NCBI RefSeq assembly: GCF_003144195.1
Contig: NW_020289999.1
Coordinates: 610,759-674,758 of the forward strand
Direction of reading: 5' to 3'
Source of the DNA: Ceraceosorus guamensis
Lineage: Eukaryota; Basidiomycota; Exobasidiomycetes; Ceraceosorales; Ceraceosoraceae
Length of the DNA stretch: 64,000 bases
The number at the start of each line of letters is the position of its first letter. The stretch's first letter is position 1. The notes beneath the pieces were generated by a model. It ran no database searches and was not told the origin of the DNA. It was given only the letters and a program-made list of their open reading frames with translations. A program made the translations under genes and the position numbers. This document shows, piece by piece, positions 1 to 11,932 of this stretch.

Positions 1-389
1 AGCACGCACGTACGTTGTATGCGGAGCTTTCACTTCTCCAGCGCCTCACTACCCGACTCAACAGTGGTCTCTGCATCTCTCACCCCTACTCCTCAAACAA
101 GTTCAGCGACCTTTCTCAAACACCTTGCAGCTGCGCGTGACCAGACCGCCAGCACGTCAGACGAGCAAAGTCTATTACAAACGTCTACAGTCCAGAGGGG
201 TTCCAACAACGTATACAATTTCTCGCTCCTACGTCTCAGCTCGAGCAGGAGCGCATTAGAAAGCTTCGAGAGTCAGCCTAGGTGGATCGGGTCGAGGCGT
301 GGCACTGCCTCTTGGGCACCGGACGACTCCTTAGCTCATCTCACGCACGACTACAGGCAATCAGCGGGTTTGGAAGACCTTTGTCAAAC
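1..389. other. Upstream region of SFT2
   Basis: No gene is supported here. The open frames overlapping it share no recognisable domain. It presumably holds the promoter and 5' UTR of the SFT2 gene that starts at 390. Confidence 0.5.
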
Positions 390-1595
390 ATGCCATCATG
401 GTTACCCGGAAGCGGATCCAATCCGCCCCCGTCCACTCAGCCTAGCACGATGGGCGGCGGATCAGGCAATTGGATGAACATGGACAACATGCGATATGCT
501 CAGGGAGAACTTACTGGCGAGAATGATGCTTTCAAAGGATTGGGCTTGGAACTCACGCGGCAACAGAGGATCATGGGTTTTGTGGGCTGGTGAGTGCTTG
601 GAGGCGCGAAATCGTCAAGAGGGCTTGGTGGGTGTGATACTTGCTGCTACTAGGCGAAAGAGGAAGCTGGAGGCAAGACAAAGTGATCAGCTTCTACGGC
701 GCACGTCGAGTGGGCAGTCGAAGGCCGGATTTGCTCGGCGTACGATTATGTGGAATGAGAACTTTGCTCTGACGAGCCGCATTGCGAGAAGATGCGCTGG
801 GCTGGACATCTGTGTGCGCGCAGCTGCTCCACCGCCAAATCAATGCGGAGCGGAGCGATGCCCCTGTGGCGCATACAGCCGGGCAGATCGCGAGATCACC
901 CCGTCCGTCGCACAAATGCGCCTGAATGGAGCGCTGCTGACCATGCTTGCTGACTCCGTATACAATTTCAGTTTGGTGGGAGGTTTTGCCTTGTCCATCG
1001 TAGGCAGCGTCCTGTTGTTCTTTGGATCAACTGTCCTCTTTGCGATTCTGTATTCGATCGGCGTCATCGTATCATTGGTTGGCACCGGTTTCCTGGTGGG
1101 AGTGAGTGTCATTCTCGCGCAGTGTCAAAGGTCACCCAGCGCTGATCGTCTTGATGGTCATGCACTGCCGCCTCTAGTTCAAAAGGCAGCTCAAAGCGAT
1201 GTTTGATCCAGTTCGGATCGTCGCGACCTTGATTCTGGTTGCCGCCTTTGTCATGGTCTGGTGAGCGAGGTCCATTTGTCACGTCAAGTCGTCCCGAATG
1301 CGACATGCTGACTAGCGCGCCTCTCCAAATGCCCAACATTGCCAGGGTCGCGGCTTTTGCCATCGGGATCGACGCTTTGGTCCTGGTCTTCGTCGTCATT
1401 CTCTACCTAGCGTACATTTGGTACTCGTGCGTTGTTGCCTGGCTGTCGAGCTTCTCTTCGCCCTTCGCTCTGCAGCCGTAGCTGACTCTCACGGCACTCA
1501 TCTCTCCATCCTGCATGTGTGAATCGCTTCGCAGACTATCTTATATCCCGTACGCTAGGAGCCTCGTCTCCAACATGTTTAGCAAGATATTCTGA
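390..1595 (+). CDS. SFT2: SFT2-type Golgi vesicle transport membrane protein
   Basis: Five exons (390-589, 972-1101, 1178-1260, 1346-1426, 1535-1595) give a 184-residue protein, the usual SFT2 size. A hydrophilic N-terminus ends in LTRQQRIMGF, the conserved lead-in to four transmembrane segments. These include the GSVLLFFG-like segment, the KRQLKAMFDP loop and the C-terminal WYSLSYIPYAR signature. SFT2 proteins belong to the Got1/Sft2 family and assist fusion of endosome-derived vesicles with the late Golgi. The first three donors are GTGAGT or GTGAGC, and the fourth is GTGCGT. The first intron is long (382 nt). The start ATG at 390 is the first in frame. Family assignment is secure; the start is inferred. 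Confidence 0.9.
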
Positions 1596-1874
1596 CCGCG
1601 AGCGGGAAGAATGGTTTCCTTGTTCGCGCTGCGTCAGAGCGAGGCTAAATTTTTTTGCAAGAAACAGCTTCGAAGGCGATGAGATGCAAATGTAACAATA
1701 TCAGGTGCGACCGAGAAACTCTCACGTCTTGGGAAAATATGCTATTGCACAAACAAGAGGATAGAGTACAAAGGGCATCCAGCGCTACCCCAAGAGGTGA
1801 TTCGATCAGAGCGAGGACCACGTCGGGAAATGTCCAATGACAAAGCCAGGTTGATGATCACAGACGCTTGCCTG

Positions 1875-4667
1875 TCAGGCCGACGTTGCTGTCCATTTGC
1901 TCTGCTCCTTCAAGAGTCGCATTGCCTCGTCCGTGTCGTATACGCTGTACCATCCAGGAGCTGCGCACACGCAGAGGCAATCGACAATCATAATAAGAGA
2001 ATCACAATGTCAAGCGCGGTCCGCGCGTTGAAAAAAGGAAGAACAGTCGCGCTCTCACCTTCGTGCGGAGGATCGCCAGCCCAAAGCATGCCGTACTTGT
2101 TCAATCTTTGTCTTTCAGGTCTGTACGCACCTGCGTATGCCCAGGGTACGGCGCCTATCCATCCTTTGCGATGCTCGAACGAGCCCAAAATCTGGATCAA
2201 AACTTGCTCGAAAAGTCTGGGTAGGCAGAAATGCAGCGAGAGCGAAATGTGAACGTTGGTTGTGGCAGTTTGCCTCTTTTGAAAGGCACTTACCGGTCTC
2301 GCGAAGAGGTGCTGGTGTTGCTCGAATACTGAAGCAGACGGAAGTCTAGGCGCATGAGCACCGGCACTGCAGCGAAAGTCACTTTTCCAACCGACGCACC
2401 AAATACGATTTTTCGGCATTGAGCCAATTGTCTCGGGGCATGCCGAACTGAAACATCAAGCTGCGGCGGTCAGCGTCTTGTTGCGCAGTCCACGTATGAA
2501 CGGATACCTTACCTCTTCCAGCAAGACCGGTTTGCCTAGCTCTTGTGTCCACCTCTCTATCTCTGCGGTGCACAACTCAAGCAGGATGAGCACAGAAGCA
2601 CAATGTTTCGGTTGCTTTTGGGTGTCTCTAATCCAGAAGCGAGGGCTTGATCACGACTCACCGCGCAGATACTGCAGTGAAACCCGCACGGCGTGATTTA
2701 AGTTACTTTGGCTGCCATTCAGCATGTCGTACCACTGCCAATTTTGTGGCCACATGTGCGCTGCAATTGAGCCCGGAAAACGCGAGCGCGAAGTGTTAGC
2801 GCTCCGAGGTCATGATGTCTCCCTTCTGCATCGCATCAGGAGCACTTTACTCGTCCTCGGGCTGCTGTATACGTATGGGGAGCTTTCTCGTCAAACTCAC
2901 CACAGGCAAAGTCCACATTCGGATCTTCGTGAAGTTGTCGAAACCACCATTCTCCTTGCTTAGACTCGAAGCCAGTCGTGATGAGTTGTGAGGGAGCTTG
3001 CTGGCGAATCAGCATCGTAGTATTCCTGTGCCAGCGCAGTAAGGGATCAGCAAGATTTGATGGGGCAAGCGGCAAATGACCACCAAGCCAGGTCTCATTC
3101 GTGGGGCGAGGTGTGACTTGAGGCTCGTTCAGGGGCTCCCAAGCTGATGTCGACGTGCTCGGGTCTATCAGCGATGTTTGTTGCAGCAGATAGAAGGTAC
3201 GCACTCACCCAAGATGGTGGGGTCCTGAGACCGGTGTGAAGAAGCCAGATGACTGGTCAGCATGTTCGAGGCGCCCAAGGATAGGGTCCGGCGGTCTCGC
3301 CTGAATTTAAGGTTTCTGCCCTCACTTCTTTGTAGAGACGCCCACTGATCGCATTGCGCCTGTTGAGTATCGCCAGCGCATTGACCCTGTACATCTGTTG
3401 CGCCTGCACATCAGATATTAGCAATTTCGTGCGCACAGCAGCCTTGTCAATAGCGATCCACTTGGTGTAGAGTGAGAAGCCGACACACCTTTTCGTTCGT
3501 GAAGAAGCTAGCGACGTATTTCATGAACTCCTCGTAGGGACGAACATCAGGACCGAGTCGCGTCCAAGTGCCCCACCCCGCAAAACCATCGTGGCGTTGC
3601 GGCAGAGCGGAGACGTTCCAAGAGATAGGATATGGTATGCCGCTTTGCTCGGTCTTGTGCGTAGAGTGAGACTGATTGGCCGAAGAGTGACTTGAAGAAG
3701 GTCGGGCCGATGAAGAAGTCCAGTCGACCAGTTGTGGCAGACCACCTGACCAGTGCCAAGTGTTTCCCAGCACTAAAGTGACGCGCATAGCCCTTCTGCG
3801 AGCTCCTTGTAGGCATCGATCCAAGCCCATGAGCAAGGCTTCGTCCATCTCTGCCGCTCTTGGCTGGACGGCTACGAGAGCGCAAGGAAGATGGAAAAGG
3901 TCAACGCTGGGCTTCCTGCCTGATCCCCTCGCCTAAGGGTCCCCATGCAGCTGCTTTGGTGGTGCTGCTTGTGAATATAGACAGGCAGCATCAATGACAC
4001 TCACGTGGGTTCATGCGAAACGGTCCGTGCCCTTCAGACATTGCCATGATGCGCAAATGATTGACGCCAGCTGCGCTCATCTGGTCCATCTCTTGCTCGA
4101 ATCGCCGTGCATCACCACCCTTGTTGCCGGGCGCGGCCAGGTTCATGCACGACCAGCTGTCAGAGAGGGAATCACGAATGGCAGGATGGCGTGTGTCAGT
4201 CTCGTTTCAATTGCCCCAGCATGATTCAAATCTGGCGCTCTCGTCTTGGATCGTTTTCTCGAGTCGAGTCAAGAATTTTGGAGTGACTCACTAATTCAAT
4301 CCTACATATAGGGATGCAATGCGCAAAATACGGCGAGTGATTAGGTAGAAATTAAGCCGACTGACACTTGTGCTTGGTCACTGGCCTCGCTGCCGTCCCG
4401 GCACGTACCATTCAGGTAGACCAAGCCATTCTCGTCATACAGACTGCGTCCATCCACCGTCACCCGCACAAACGCCCCTTGCTCTGTCCGATGGGAGTCC
4501 GGGCTGTCTGCCTGCTTCTCTGCAGCCAGACCTATACCAATGGGTATCTGCCGATTCGTCCTCTGGTCTGCTGAGCGAGCGATGTCTGCAAGCACCACTT
4601 GAAGCCACGCAGCTCCCACGACCAGTATCTTGGTCGAGGCGGCAAGGAGCCCCATTCTTCCCTTCAT
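1875..4667 (-). CDS. Secreted GH5 endo-beta-1,4-mannanase
   Basis: Thirteen exons (4409-4667, 4292-4301, 4005-4156, 3489-3871, 3326-3403, 3209-3224, 2901-3143, 2662-2760, 2513-2562, 2400-2447, 2294-2328, 2059-2216, 1875-1960) encode 538 residues. The N-terminus is a signal peptide (MKGRMGLLAASTKILVVGAA). Family landmarks follow: LNYWSCMNLAA, GVNHLRIMAMSEG, W.WSGGLPQ, the acid/base Glu306 in WEPLNEPQ, FACAHMWPQNW, and the probable nucleophile Glu430 in PVLLEEFG. The protein ends with AGDPPHE...GWYSVYDTD. These fit glycoside hydrolase family 5 mannanases, which cleave beta-1,4-mannosidic bonds in plant or fungal mannans outside the cell. Two exons are only 10 and 16 nt. An alternative is a related GH5 beta-mannosidase. 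Confidence 0.9.
3209..3224 (-). other. 16-nt microexon in the mannanase gene
   Basis: Sixteen bases flanked by ...tctcag and GTGAGTGC encode D-P-T-I-L and the first base of Ala. This completes the family motif LYKE-DPTILAWE-NEP. The flanking introns are 101 and 65 nt. Skipping it would shift the frame. Confidence 0.85.
4292..4301 (-). other. 10-nt microexon in the mannanase gene
   Basis: The ten bases GATTGAATTA lie between an upstream AG (tatatgtag) and a downstream GTGAGT. Including them changes the junction to NG-L-N-Y-W-S-C, which matches the conserved start of the GH5 mannanase barrel. Skipping them breaks the frame between the exons ending at 4409 and starting at 4156. The flanking introns are 107 and 135 nt. 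Confidence 0.85.
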
Positions 4668-5301
4668 CCTGCAGCTTCGCCGTGTCTCCGCCGTCCGGAT
4701 CAGACTGAGTTTCAGTGTGCAGTCTGGTCGCGAGCTCCTGCTCACTTCTCATATTCAGTGCCTTTGCACTTCACCTAACCTGATGGACGAGATGATGGTC
4801 CATCAGGTCACTTGCGAATTTGATCCATACGAAAATGAGCAGCATCGGTACGACCCGCCGGTGTCGGAGTCTGGGGCGGCACGTCTGCTGACGTCCGTTC
4901 AAGAGCGGACTCACTTATCTCCGCGGACTTCCGAAGGCGAAGCTTGACGCGCGGACACTCGTGCGTCATCGATGCAGCGGTACGCACGCTATCCAACAGC
5001 TGCGCTACATGTAGTCCCGAGTCCCCATCGAGCGAGCGCTGCGCACCGCCATCATCAAGATCGCGATCGTCATAGCAACTTACAACATACATCAGCACGC
5101 ACCCTTGCCATGAGATTGCTACGACGCTTCTTATCGGCACACACATTGCTTGCTTGATATTTCCAGTCACGAGAGAACACACACACCGAGCTTTCACCAC
5201 CTATCAGCTTGAGCGTTAGCAGAGACAATCACTTGACCGCCCGGATCGAGCCTAAAGCCGTTCCTGAAGTTGCAACTCCGTGCAGGGGACAATCGTTTAC
5301 A
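4668..5301. other. Divergent intergenic region, mannanase / DDHD phospholipase
   Basis: No gene is seen. This 634-bp spacer must carry both promoters. I see no strong TATA box. Confidence 0.5.
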
Positions 5302-8300
5302 ATGTCTTCGGAACATACACAGTCACAAGCGCAGACGCCTCAGAGGGTCTCCTTCCTGCGAGCAGCCTCCTCCTCCTTGCCCAGCGCACCCACGCTGATC
5401 CCCCGCTGGTTACACGCCTCCGAGAACGGCAAGACCTGGACCTCTTTTGGCAATCGGGATCATTCCCGTCTCGAAGAAGCATGGAACGACAATTTCCATA
5501 GCTGGCAAGAATGGAAAAGACTCAGGGAGAGGGTGGCATTGGGCAAAAAGCTAGGAAAGGGAGATGTGGGAAGTAGGGTGAGAGAAAAATTGGATGGAAA
5601 GAAGGCGGAGGTGATGGTGGGGAATGAGACGAAGGATGGGGAGGTCATAGAGGAAGCGGCCCCTCATCCAGATAGGGAACTCGAGAGCTGGAGGATACCA
5701 GTCGCAGAAGATCACCTGTACGAGGTGGATTTGCGCTTGCACAAGGTGAGTGCTGCGATGCGCCACTCCTCCTTCCAGGTACGCCACTGACCGCGAATTT
5801 TGCGGTCCGACAGCTCAGCACCGTGTTCTGGAAGTCTCAGCCTACATCCGTCAGAAGAGGAACCTGGTTCCTGGACGGCAGCAGACTGACGCCCTGCACA
5901 GATGCCGTTGCCGAGGAGCTAGAATCTCTCTGGGGGTGAGTGTATGCGTCTCTGAAGCTCGCCCTTGGCCCTTCGCCCAAACCTGATCGTGACTTGATAC
6001 ACCTCCCTCACTCCCTTGTGTCTTCCGAAGCTCTATAAAACCATATCTACCCTCCTACGCTGAAGAGCTCAAGTCATCAGTCTCCTTGGGCTCGGATGCA
6101 GACGACAAATTGAAATGCAGGCTGCAAAGCCAAAAGAGCAGCTACGTCATCTTTCTGGGACCTCATCTCGCTCGCATATATGCCGACGATGTCTCTACCA
6201 GATTTGCGAAGACGATCTGGACAGCTTGGAGCGGCGAACATGCTGTGCGTTGTCACGTCTTGCCAGAGCCATGAACAATGTTGTCGCGCCGGTACATGAG
6301 TGAGGGGACTGAAGCTGACGTTCTCTCTCACCTACAATTGGAACAGGGAGGCACTCTCGTAGCGAGAGGCTATCACAATGCTCAGCAGCTGTTGAAGACC
6401 CGAGGCGTGGCAGATGCCAAGAGCTCTACTTCTGGGTCTAGCAAGAAGACAGGCCAGACCTCTGGTACAGCAACGCCCCCGCGGGTTGTAAGTCTGAGTA
6501 CGGACAAGACCAAGAAGTCCAGGCCCGCAAGCAGCAGCAGCAATCATTCGGGCTCCAGCAACATTGTCGAAGAGAAACAGAACCTCGCAAATCGAGCATC
6601 TGGATCGCATCAAGCTGTGGGAAGACCTAGCGGCGACGCAGAGGCGACCCTGGCAGGAGCAGCTGCTGCTGCAGCATCAAGTGACGCCTCAGCAAATGGA
6701 CCGACCCTTACTTCCGCGTCGCTTCCCGCGAATGAGAACAGCGGAGCACAATCAACCAGCAGACCCGTCTCGGGCACCGAATCGTTCGTGCGCTCACTGG
6801 GAAATCGGCTGTCCATGTTCGGCGTGGGCGGCATTGCCGGTCCCTCCCCCTTTCCCACTCAAGACATAAAAGACTCGCTTGGCCAGACGAGCGCGGGCGA
6901 ACAAGAGGCGGGGGAGTTGAAAGAGATGGAGGGGGAAAAGAGTAAAGCAAGCGCGGGACTGGGAGATGGGACCGATCATGGTGCCGATCGAGGAGCGGAG
7001 GGTCAAAGTGCAGAGGCGAATACGTTTGTGGACGAGGACGAAGAGGAGGAGGAACCTCCTGAGCATCTCGGTGAGTGCGAGGTCCGCCCTCACGCAACGT
7101 GTTTGTCTGCATCGCATTATAAAGTCAGTTCTGATTCGCCTACCATGCCCATCCTTAGTGCTGGTCTGGCATGGTATCGGTCAGAAATTGGCCGAAGAAT
7201 GGAAGTCGCTTGATTTCGCACTAGCGTGAGTCAGCCGAGCGCAGGGCGGTTGCGAGATGATTGACGTTGAGGTCGCTGAAAGTAGCTCCCTTCTCGCAAC
7301 TGACTGTCAGAGTGTCGAGCATGCGCACATTAATGTCTCGTCGAGCAGCGAGCAAGCCCCCGTCAGACGTCGGAGGTGGTGGTCTGCCGGGCTTGATAGG
7401 TGGAAGAAGGGTGCAGTTCATTCCGGTCATGTGGAGAAGCGCTCTGGACGACTTTCAGCCGCCTAGACAGGATGATGGAGATGAAGATGAGCACTTGGAC
7501 AATCAATTCGGGCTTGAACAGATCTTTGGGAGTAATGAGAAGGATAGCGTGAGTGGGACGGCACAAGGTGGAGTGCGCTCGGTGAACGCTCCTTGCGGCC
7601 CTTTGCTTATGAGTTTCTGACTCCACATCACCTCAGATCCCGTTCGTCAAGACACTCGTGAGCGCCCCTACGCCTCGGGTTTGTTAGGGAATGTTACAAA
7701 TGGACACCACCCGCTGAAATAGCCAGTTCTCTTCCCTCACCAGATATCCGGAGTGGCCCTAGACATCCCATTTTATCTTTCTCATCATAAGGTGAGTTGT
7801 GCAAAGCAAGTTATTCTTCAAAGCCTGGCTGACCAAAGCATCCCCCTGTACGATTGGTCTCAGGGTGAGATCATGAACCGCGTCAGGGCGCACACTAATT
7901 TTGTCTGGCGGCTTTGGAATCAGCGGAATCCGTGAGTGGCATTGCTGTGACGTACAGCGCGATTGCACCATGCTCACTCAAAGCTTCGCCTTTTCCTCTT
8001 TGTCCTGCCAAGGCGCTTTCTGGCCCGAGGAGGCAAGACGCATCTGATTGCTCATTCGCTTGGCGCCGCCATCGCTGCAGACGTGTGAGCAGCCCCTTGG
8101 TCACCTGTAGCTGCGCCTCCACATGCAGATACTGACTTGACGGAGTGCCGATCCCAAAACCCGATCCTCAGACTATCTGCACAGCCCACCTTTGCCGGCG
8201 AGCTGGGTGCGATAAGCTCATACGAGACCCAACTCGTGTTTGATGTATCTAGCCTTTACCTCCTTGGCAGTCCGGTGGCGCTCTTCATGTGGCTTCAGCA

Positions 8301-9476
8301 AGCTCAGCTCATTGCTCGCAAGGGGAGAGAGGGTACGAAAGATTCTTCTAGAGATGAAGCGCTAGAGAGGTCTGGAAGATTTGGCTGCTTGGCTGTAGAC
8401 CGATGCTTCAATATTGCCGCCATGACTGATCCGATCGGAACTAGGCTCAATGCGTGTGTTGGTGAGTTGCATCTAGAGTACATCGAGGACAGGTACGGAG
8501 CAGAAGCAATATTTCGTTGCGTTTCCCCAATACTGACTTGCTGCCTTGCCACAATCGTCCCTTTTAGATGCAAGGTGAGTGAGGAGACTCATACTCGAGG
8601 TCGTATTCAGACATCTGCGGCATCGTGCTCATCGCGTCGGCCTTCTCTTCGCGCCTACAAAGGTACGCACAAATCATCAAGCCTCATGTCCTGGCCAAAG
8701 CAGTGACTGCCATCTTGAGAGGCCAGCCAGGTGCTCTGAGCGAGTCGACTAGCACGTCGACTGGCATTTTTGGAACCTGGGCTCGCGGGTCATCGGGTCC
8801 GGGTGGGGCTCGGCCGAGTAGCTCGGCGCAGGATCCAGACGAGGCCAACGCGCCGGATGGAGGTGGCATTGATACGCTAGGATTGATGAGTACCCCGCTC
8901 GATGCCTCAGCTGAAGATGTAGCAGGCAGCGCAAAGACAGCAGCGGAGAATGGGTCTAGTGGGTCGGAGTGGATACAGAGATTTGCTCCCAAGAAAGTCA
9001 AGGCTGCATATGCGGAGAAGAGGAACACCGTGAGTGCGGGAGCTATGGCTGCTGCTACTGCTGCTCTGGCACAAGTGTCAGCAACTGGACAGGTCGAGTC
9101 CGGCTCCCATTCGCAAGCGAGCACGCTCAAGTCTGCATATAACCTCAAGCAAGAAGTCGACTCTGGCGCGACGGAGAGGCCGAGCACTGCTGAGGCCGAA
9201 GTAAGCGAGAAGGCGGATGAAAGCGATGCGGACGGCATGGCGTTGACGCAGCGATCCCGGGCCGAAAGACGCATGAGAGCGCTATCTCCACTCGGATCCG
9301 TCGATTTCGTCATTCCGCTGCAAGCGAGTCTGATCAGCCACCAGTACTTGGAGATGCTATACAGCCATGCGGGATACTGGCAGGACCCTAGCTTTGCCGA
9401 CTTTCTCCTCGCCACGCTCTTTTCTACGAGGGAACAGCTGGATCAGGCTCGCCAGAGGCTGGAAAAGCCCGAATGA
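5302..9476 (+). CDS. DDHD-domain phospholipase A1 (PA-PLA1 type)
   Basis: Thirteen exons: 5302-5745, 5814-5935, 6031-6244, 6347-7070, 7159-7225, 7311-7548, 7637-7657, 7744-7791, 7864-7931, 8013-8084, 8172-8461, 8568-8574, 8663-9476. They give 1042 residues. The N-terminal region (LIPRWLHA, TWFLDGSRLTP) resembles the WWE-like part of intracellular PA-PLA1 enzymes. Then come LVLVWHGIGQ, the lipase elbow THLIAHSLGAA (nucleophile about Ser664), DVSSLYLLGSPVALF and, at the C-terminus, VDFVIPLQ...YLEMLYSHAGYW of the DDHD domain. The family hydrolyses phosphatidic acid and other phospholipids on cytosolic membrane faces. Long low-complexity inserts sit in exons 4 and 13. Exon 12 is a 7-nt microexon. 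The elbow reads A-H-S-L-G rather than G-H-S-L-G. Confidence 0.92.
7637..7657 (+). other. 21-nt microexon in the DDHD phospholipase gene
   Basis: It encodes IPFVKTL between cacctcag and GTGAGCG. Its length is a multiple of three, so it could be skipped without a frameshift and is a possible cassette exon. Confidence 0.75.
8568..8574 (+). other. 7-nt microexon in the DDHD phospholipase gene
   Basis: The seven bases ATGCAAG lie between ccttttag and GTGAGTG. With the preceding exon ending at 8461 (phase 1) and the next starting at 8663, they give LNACV-D-A-R-YAQIIKP in one frame. Joining 8461 directly to 8663 is out of frame. The flanking introns are 106 and 88 nt. Confidence 0.8.
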
Positions 9477-11932
9477 TACGTGGCGCGGCCTTGACTTGAA
9501 TCGCGACAGTATGCAGCTGAGCAGCCTCTGATGCTCAAGACGACTCGCACTCTTGACGCCTCGTCGATTCACAACGTACAGCAGTATGCTGTTCACACCT
9601 AGACTGAGCGCACTTGCAGATGCATCATGCTGTGATGGCAATATCCACTTGTTCTGAAATGTATTTTTTAATTCTTTCCTTGCTGCTCTCAGGGCTGGCT
9701 TTTTGGACGAGTCTTGGGTACTCGGTGGGACTGCGATCAAGGATGGCGCTTCAGCGCAGGCGGGCCTTGCACCTCGCGAGACGTAGGACACCAGTGAGCC
9801 TGGAAGTGAACGTCAGCCCTGAGCTGGTCTCATGCTTGGGAGTCTTTATTTGTGACTAGACTGCTATGTCGTGGTGCTGTGCCTCATCCAGGGTAGTTAA
9901 AGTAAGCGCTGTAGCGCTCTTCCTAACAGCTATACCACACCACCGCGACCATACTCAACTCAGCGGTCTCTTTTCGGTCCGCCTTTTGAGATTGTCAACG
10001 TGCCTCACGAATCACGACGAGTGACACGTTGAGTGCGGCCTGTTGCAAGGTGACTCTCGGCTATGCACCAACGAGATTTGTAGAAAGCCCTCGATGAACA
10101 AGGCCGACTGCGGCGGGGGGAGCATGCTATCACATTCGCGCCGTGCTTGGGCTCGTGCTGATGTTACCGCACAGTCACGATCGAGTGTACAGTACGCCAC
10201 GCACATCCGCTGCATGACAGCAACCACGCAAGCAAGTAGACAACTTTGAGCTCCTATTCGGCGGCGGCAGACGAGGGAATACCAGCTAGCTCTAGCAGTA
10301 CACGAAACAGCTTGGCCCCTCGATCCTATGATCACTGTATATGCCACCCACACTCACCACTTAATCACAATGGTGAATGTAGGATGAGCATAAGTTCTCG
10401 TCCCGCTTTGAGATGGGCGCACGGCAATCTCTGTTCGACGCCTCGGCATTCTTGAGTCCCATCCCACGGACGCCTCCGGCGCCGCGGCCGATTAAGACTT
10501 CCCCGCGCACAGGCACCACATCAGCTGCATGCATGCATGCAAGCCTCGCCACTCGTGACCATGCTGCTGCGCAGCATGATGTGCTGATGCTGCTCGCGCT
10601 GTTTCCCCGCGGGGCTGCACATGCGCGTCTCGGCAATCTCCTGCTGTAATAAATCAATTTGCTCACGCTTGACCGCTCGATCGCGCGCAGCCATGACAGT
10701 AAACCGGCGTACCTGAGCATGTTGGCTCCACATCGTCGCGACTCACGATTCACTCCACTCACACTTGCGACTCAAGACTGACCACTGGGGAGCGATTCAG
10801 CGTCAAAGATGTGCATCCCTGGTATTCGCAGTAGGTAAGTGGAGTCGTGAGTTGAGGATCAGCCGGAAGTTCGAAAGGATCACTTCACTGCTGAGCTCCC
10901 TCTGCCTGCGCATGGTTGTCATTTGCTCTTCAATCAGACTCCGCACTCGCGGGTCTGACGATCGTTGTCGAAAATGGTCTGAAGCGACACATTTGTGAAC
11001 GGTGCCGCGTGATTGCCAATCACAAACATATCGAGTATATACAGCGATTCAGTGCTGGGCTGAATTGCGCTCGGCTCAGCTCGGTCGGATCAAGCTTTTC
11101 CAGCGTGCGAACGGAGCTCACAGTGTTCGATTCACGATTGTGATTGTTAGTGTTCACTGTACAGAAGAGCGCCGCCCGTACAGTGGGGAGTCAAGTGTTC
11201 GATAGATCTCATGATGCTCACCTCGACTCTGGGTGAAAGGCGAGGCGTGGGAATGCGTGTCCAGAGTACGCATCAGACTGTGACGAGCGCCTGCTTGCGA
11301 AGCATGAGCTACGGAGACCTTAAATCATGCTCTCAAATTGGTAGGCACCGCCAGAGCCACTGACGCACGCATCAGATGCTTCTAAGACTGGCAACTTTTG
11401 TGGTGGTGGTGCTTTCTCGGTCTCGTTGCGACCTGCGTGCTCAAGAATCGTGAACGGCATCATCATTACCGACGGAGGAACACAAGCTGACATCTATAGA
11501 TTGGTTGTGGGCCTTTGAGTCAGAAGAGTCGTGCGATGACTCACTCGCGACTTGAGACTCTCACTGCACCCGCTGGTCGAGAGTTGTATCGATGGAGAGG
11601 CGCTGCTGCTGCTGGCATTACGCAGACCGTACCATCAGCCTGCAGCTCGCCCGAGCTTGCGTGCAGCAGTAGATTTCGGTAATCCCTCGACAATGCGGCC
11701 CCGCGCTGATCAGGTAGGCCCGCGGTGTTGCCCAAGGTGCACCTGGCCGGCGAGCAGTAGCGGATGAGCAGTGAAGAGAAAAACGTATATAAACACAAGA
11801 AACCAGCCAGACAGGCTAGATCCAACTCCTCTCGCAACATTCATCAGTCATCTCTGATTCTGCACATCCTTGACTTCTCTTCCCAGCACATTTTATCGCA
11901 CACCGTCACATTCTCGCCTCGCCTCTTTCACA
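9477..11932. other. Long intergenic region (2.5 kb)
   Basis: No gene is supported. Open frames are short on both strands, with no domain and no splice-linked exon chain. It contains copies of the dispersed TCACGANTC-like motif near 10006-10019, 10741-10783 and 11124-11146. Near its right end is a TATA box for the aldo-keto reductase. Confidence 0.5.
11786..11793 (+). promoter_or_regulatory. TATA box of the aldo-keto reductase gene
   Basis: TATATAAA lies 140 bp upstream of the ATG at 11933. It is followed by a pyrimidine-rich stretch (tctctgattctgcacatccttgac region) typical of a fungal transcription start. This suggests inducible or strong expression. Confidence 0.6.

Noticed and set aside
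4005-4030. Apparent frameshift in the mannanase before FRMNP
   Set aside because: Re-reading the bases shows gaaggg, giving SEGHGPFRMNP in one frame. The shift was my misreading, so the gene looks intact.
9477-11932. Searched the 2.5-kb spacer for tRNA, 5S rRNA or a small gene
   Set aside because: No A/B box pair, cloverleaf or spliced coding chain could be supported by eye. A tRNAscan-SE run would settle it.
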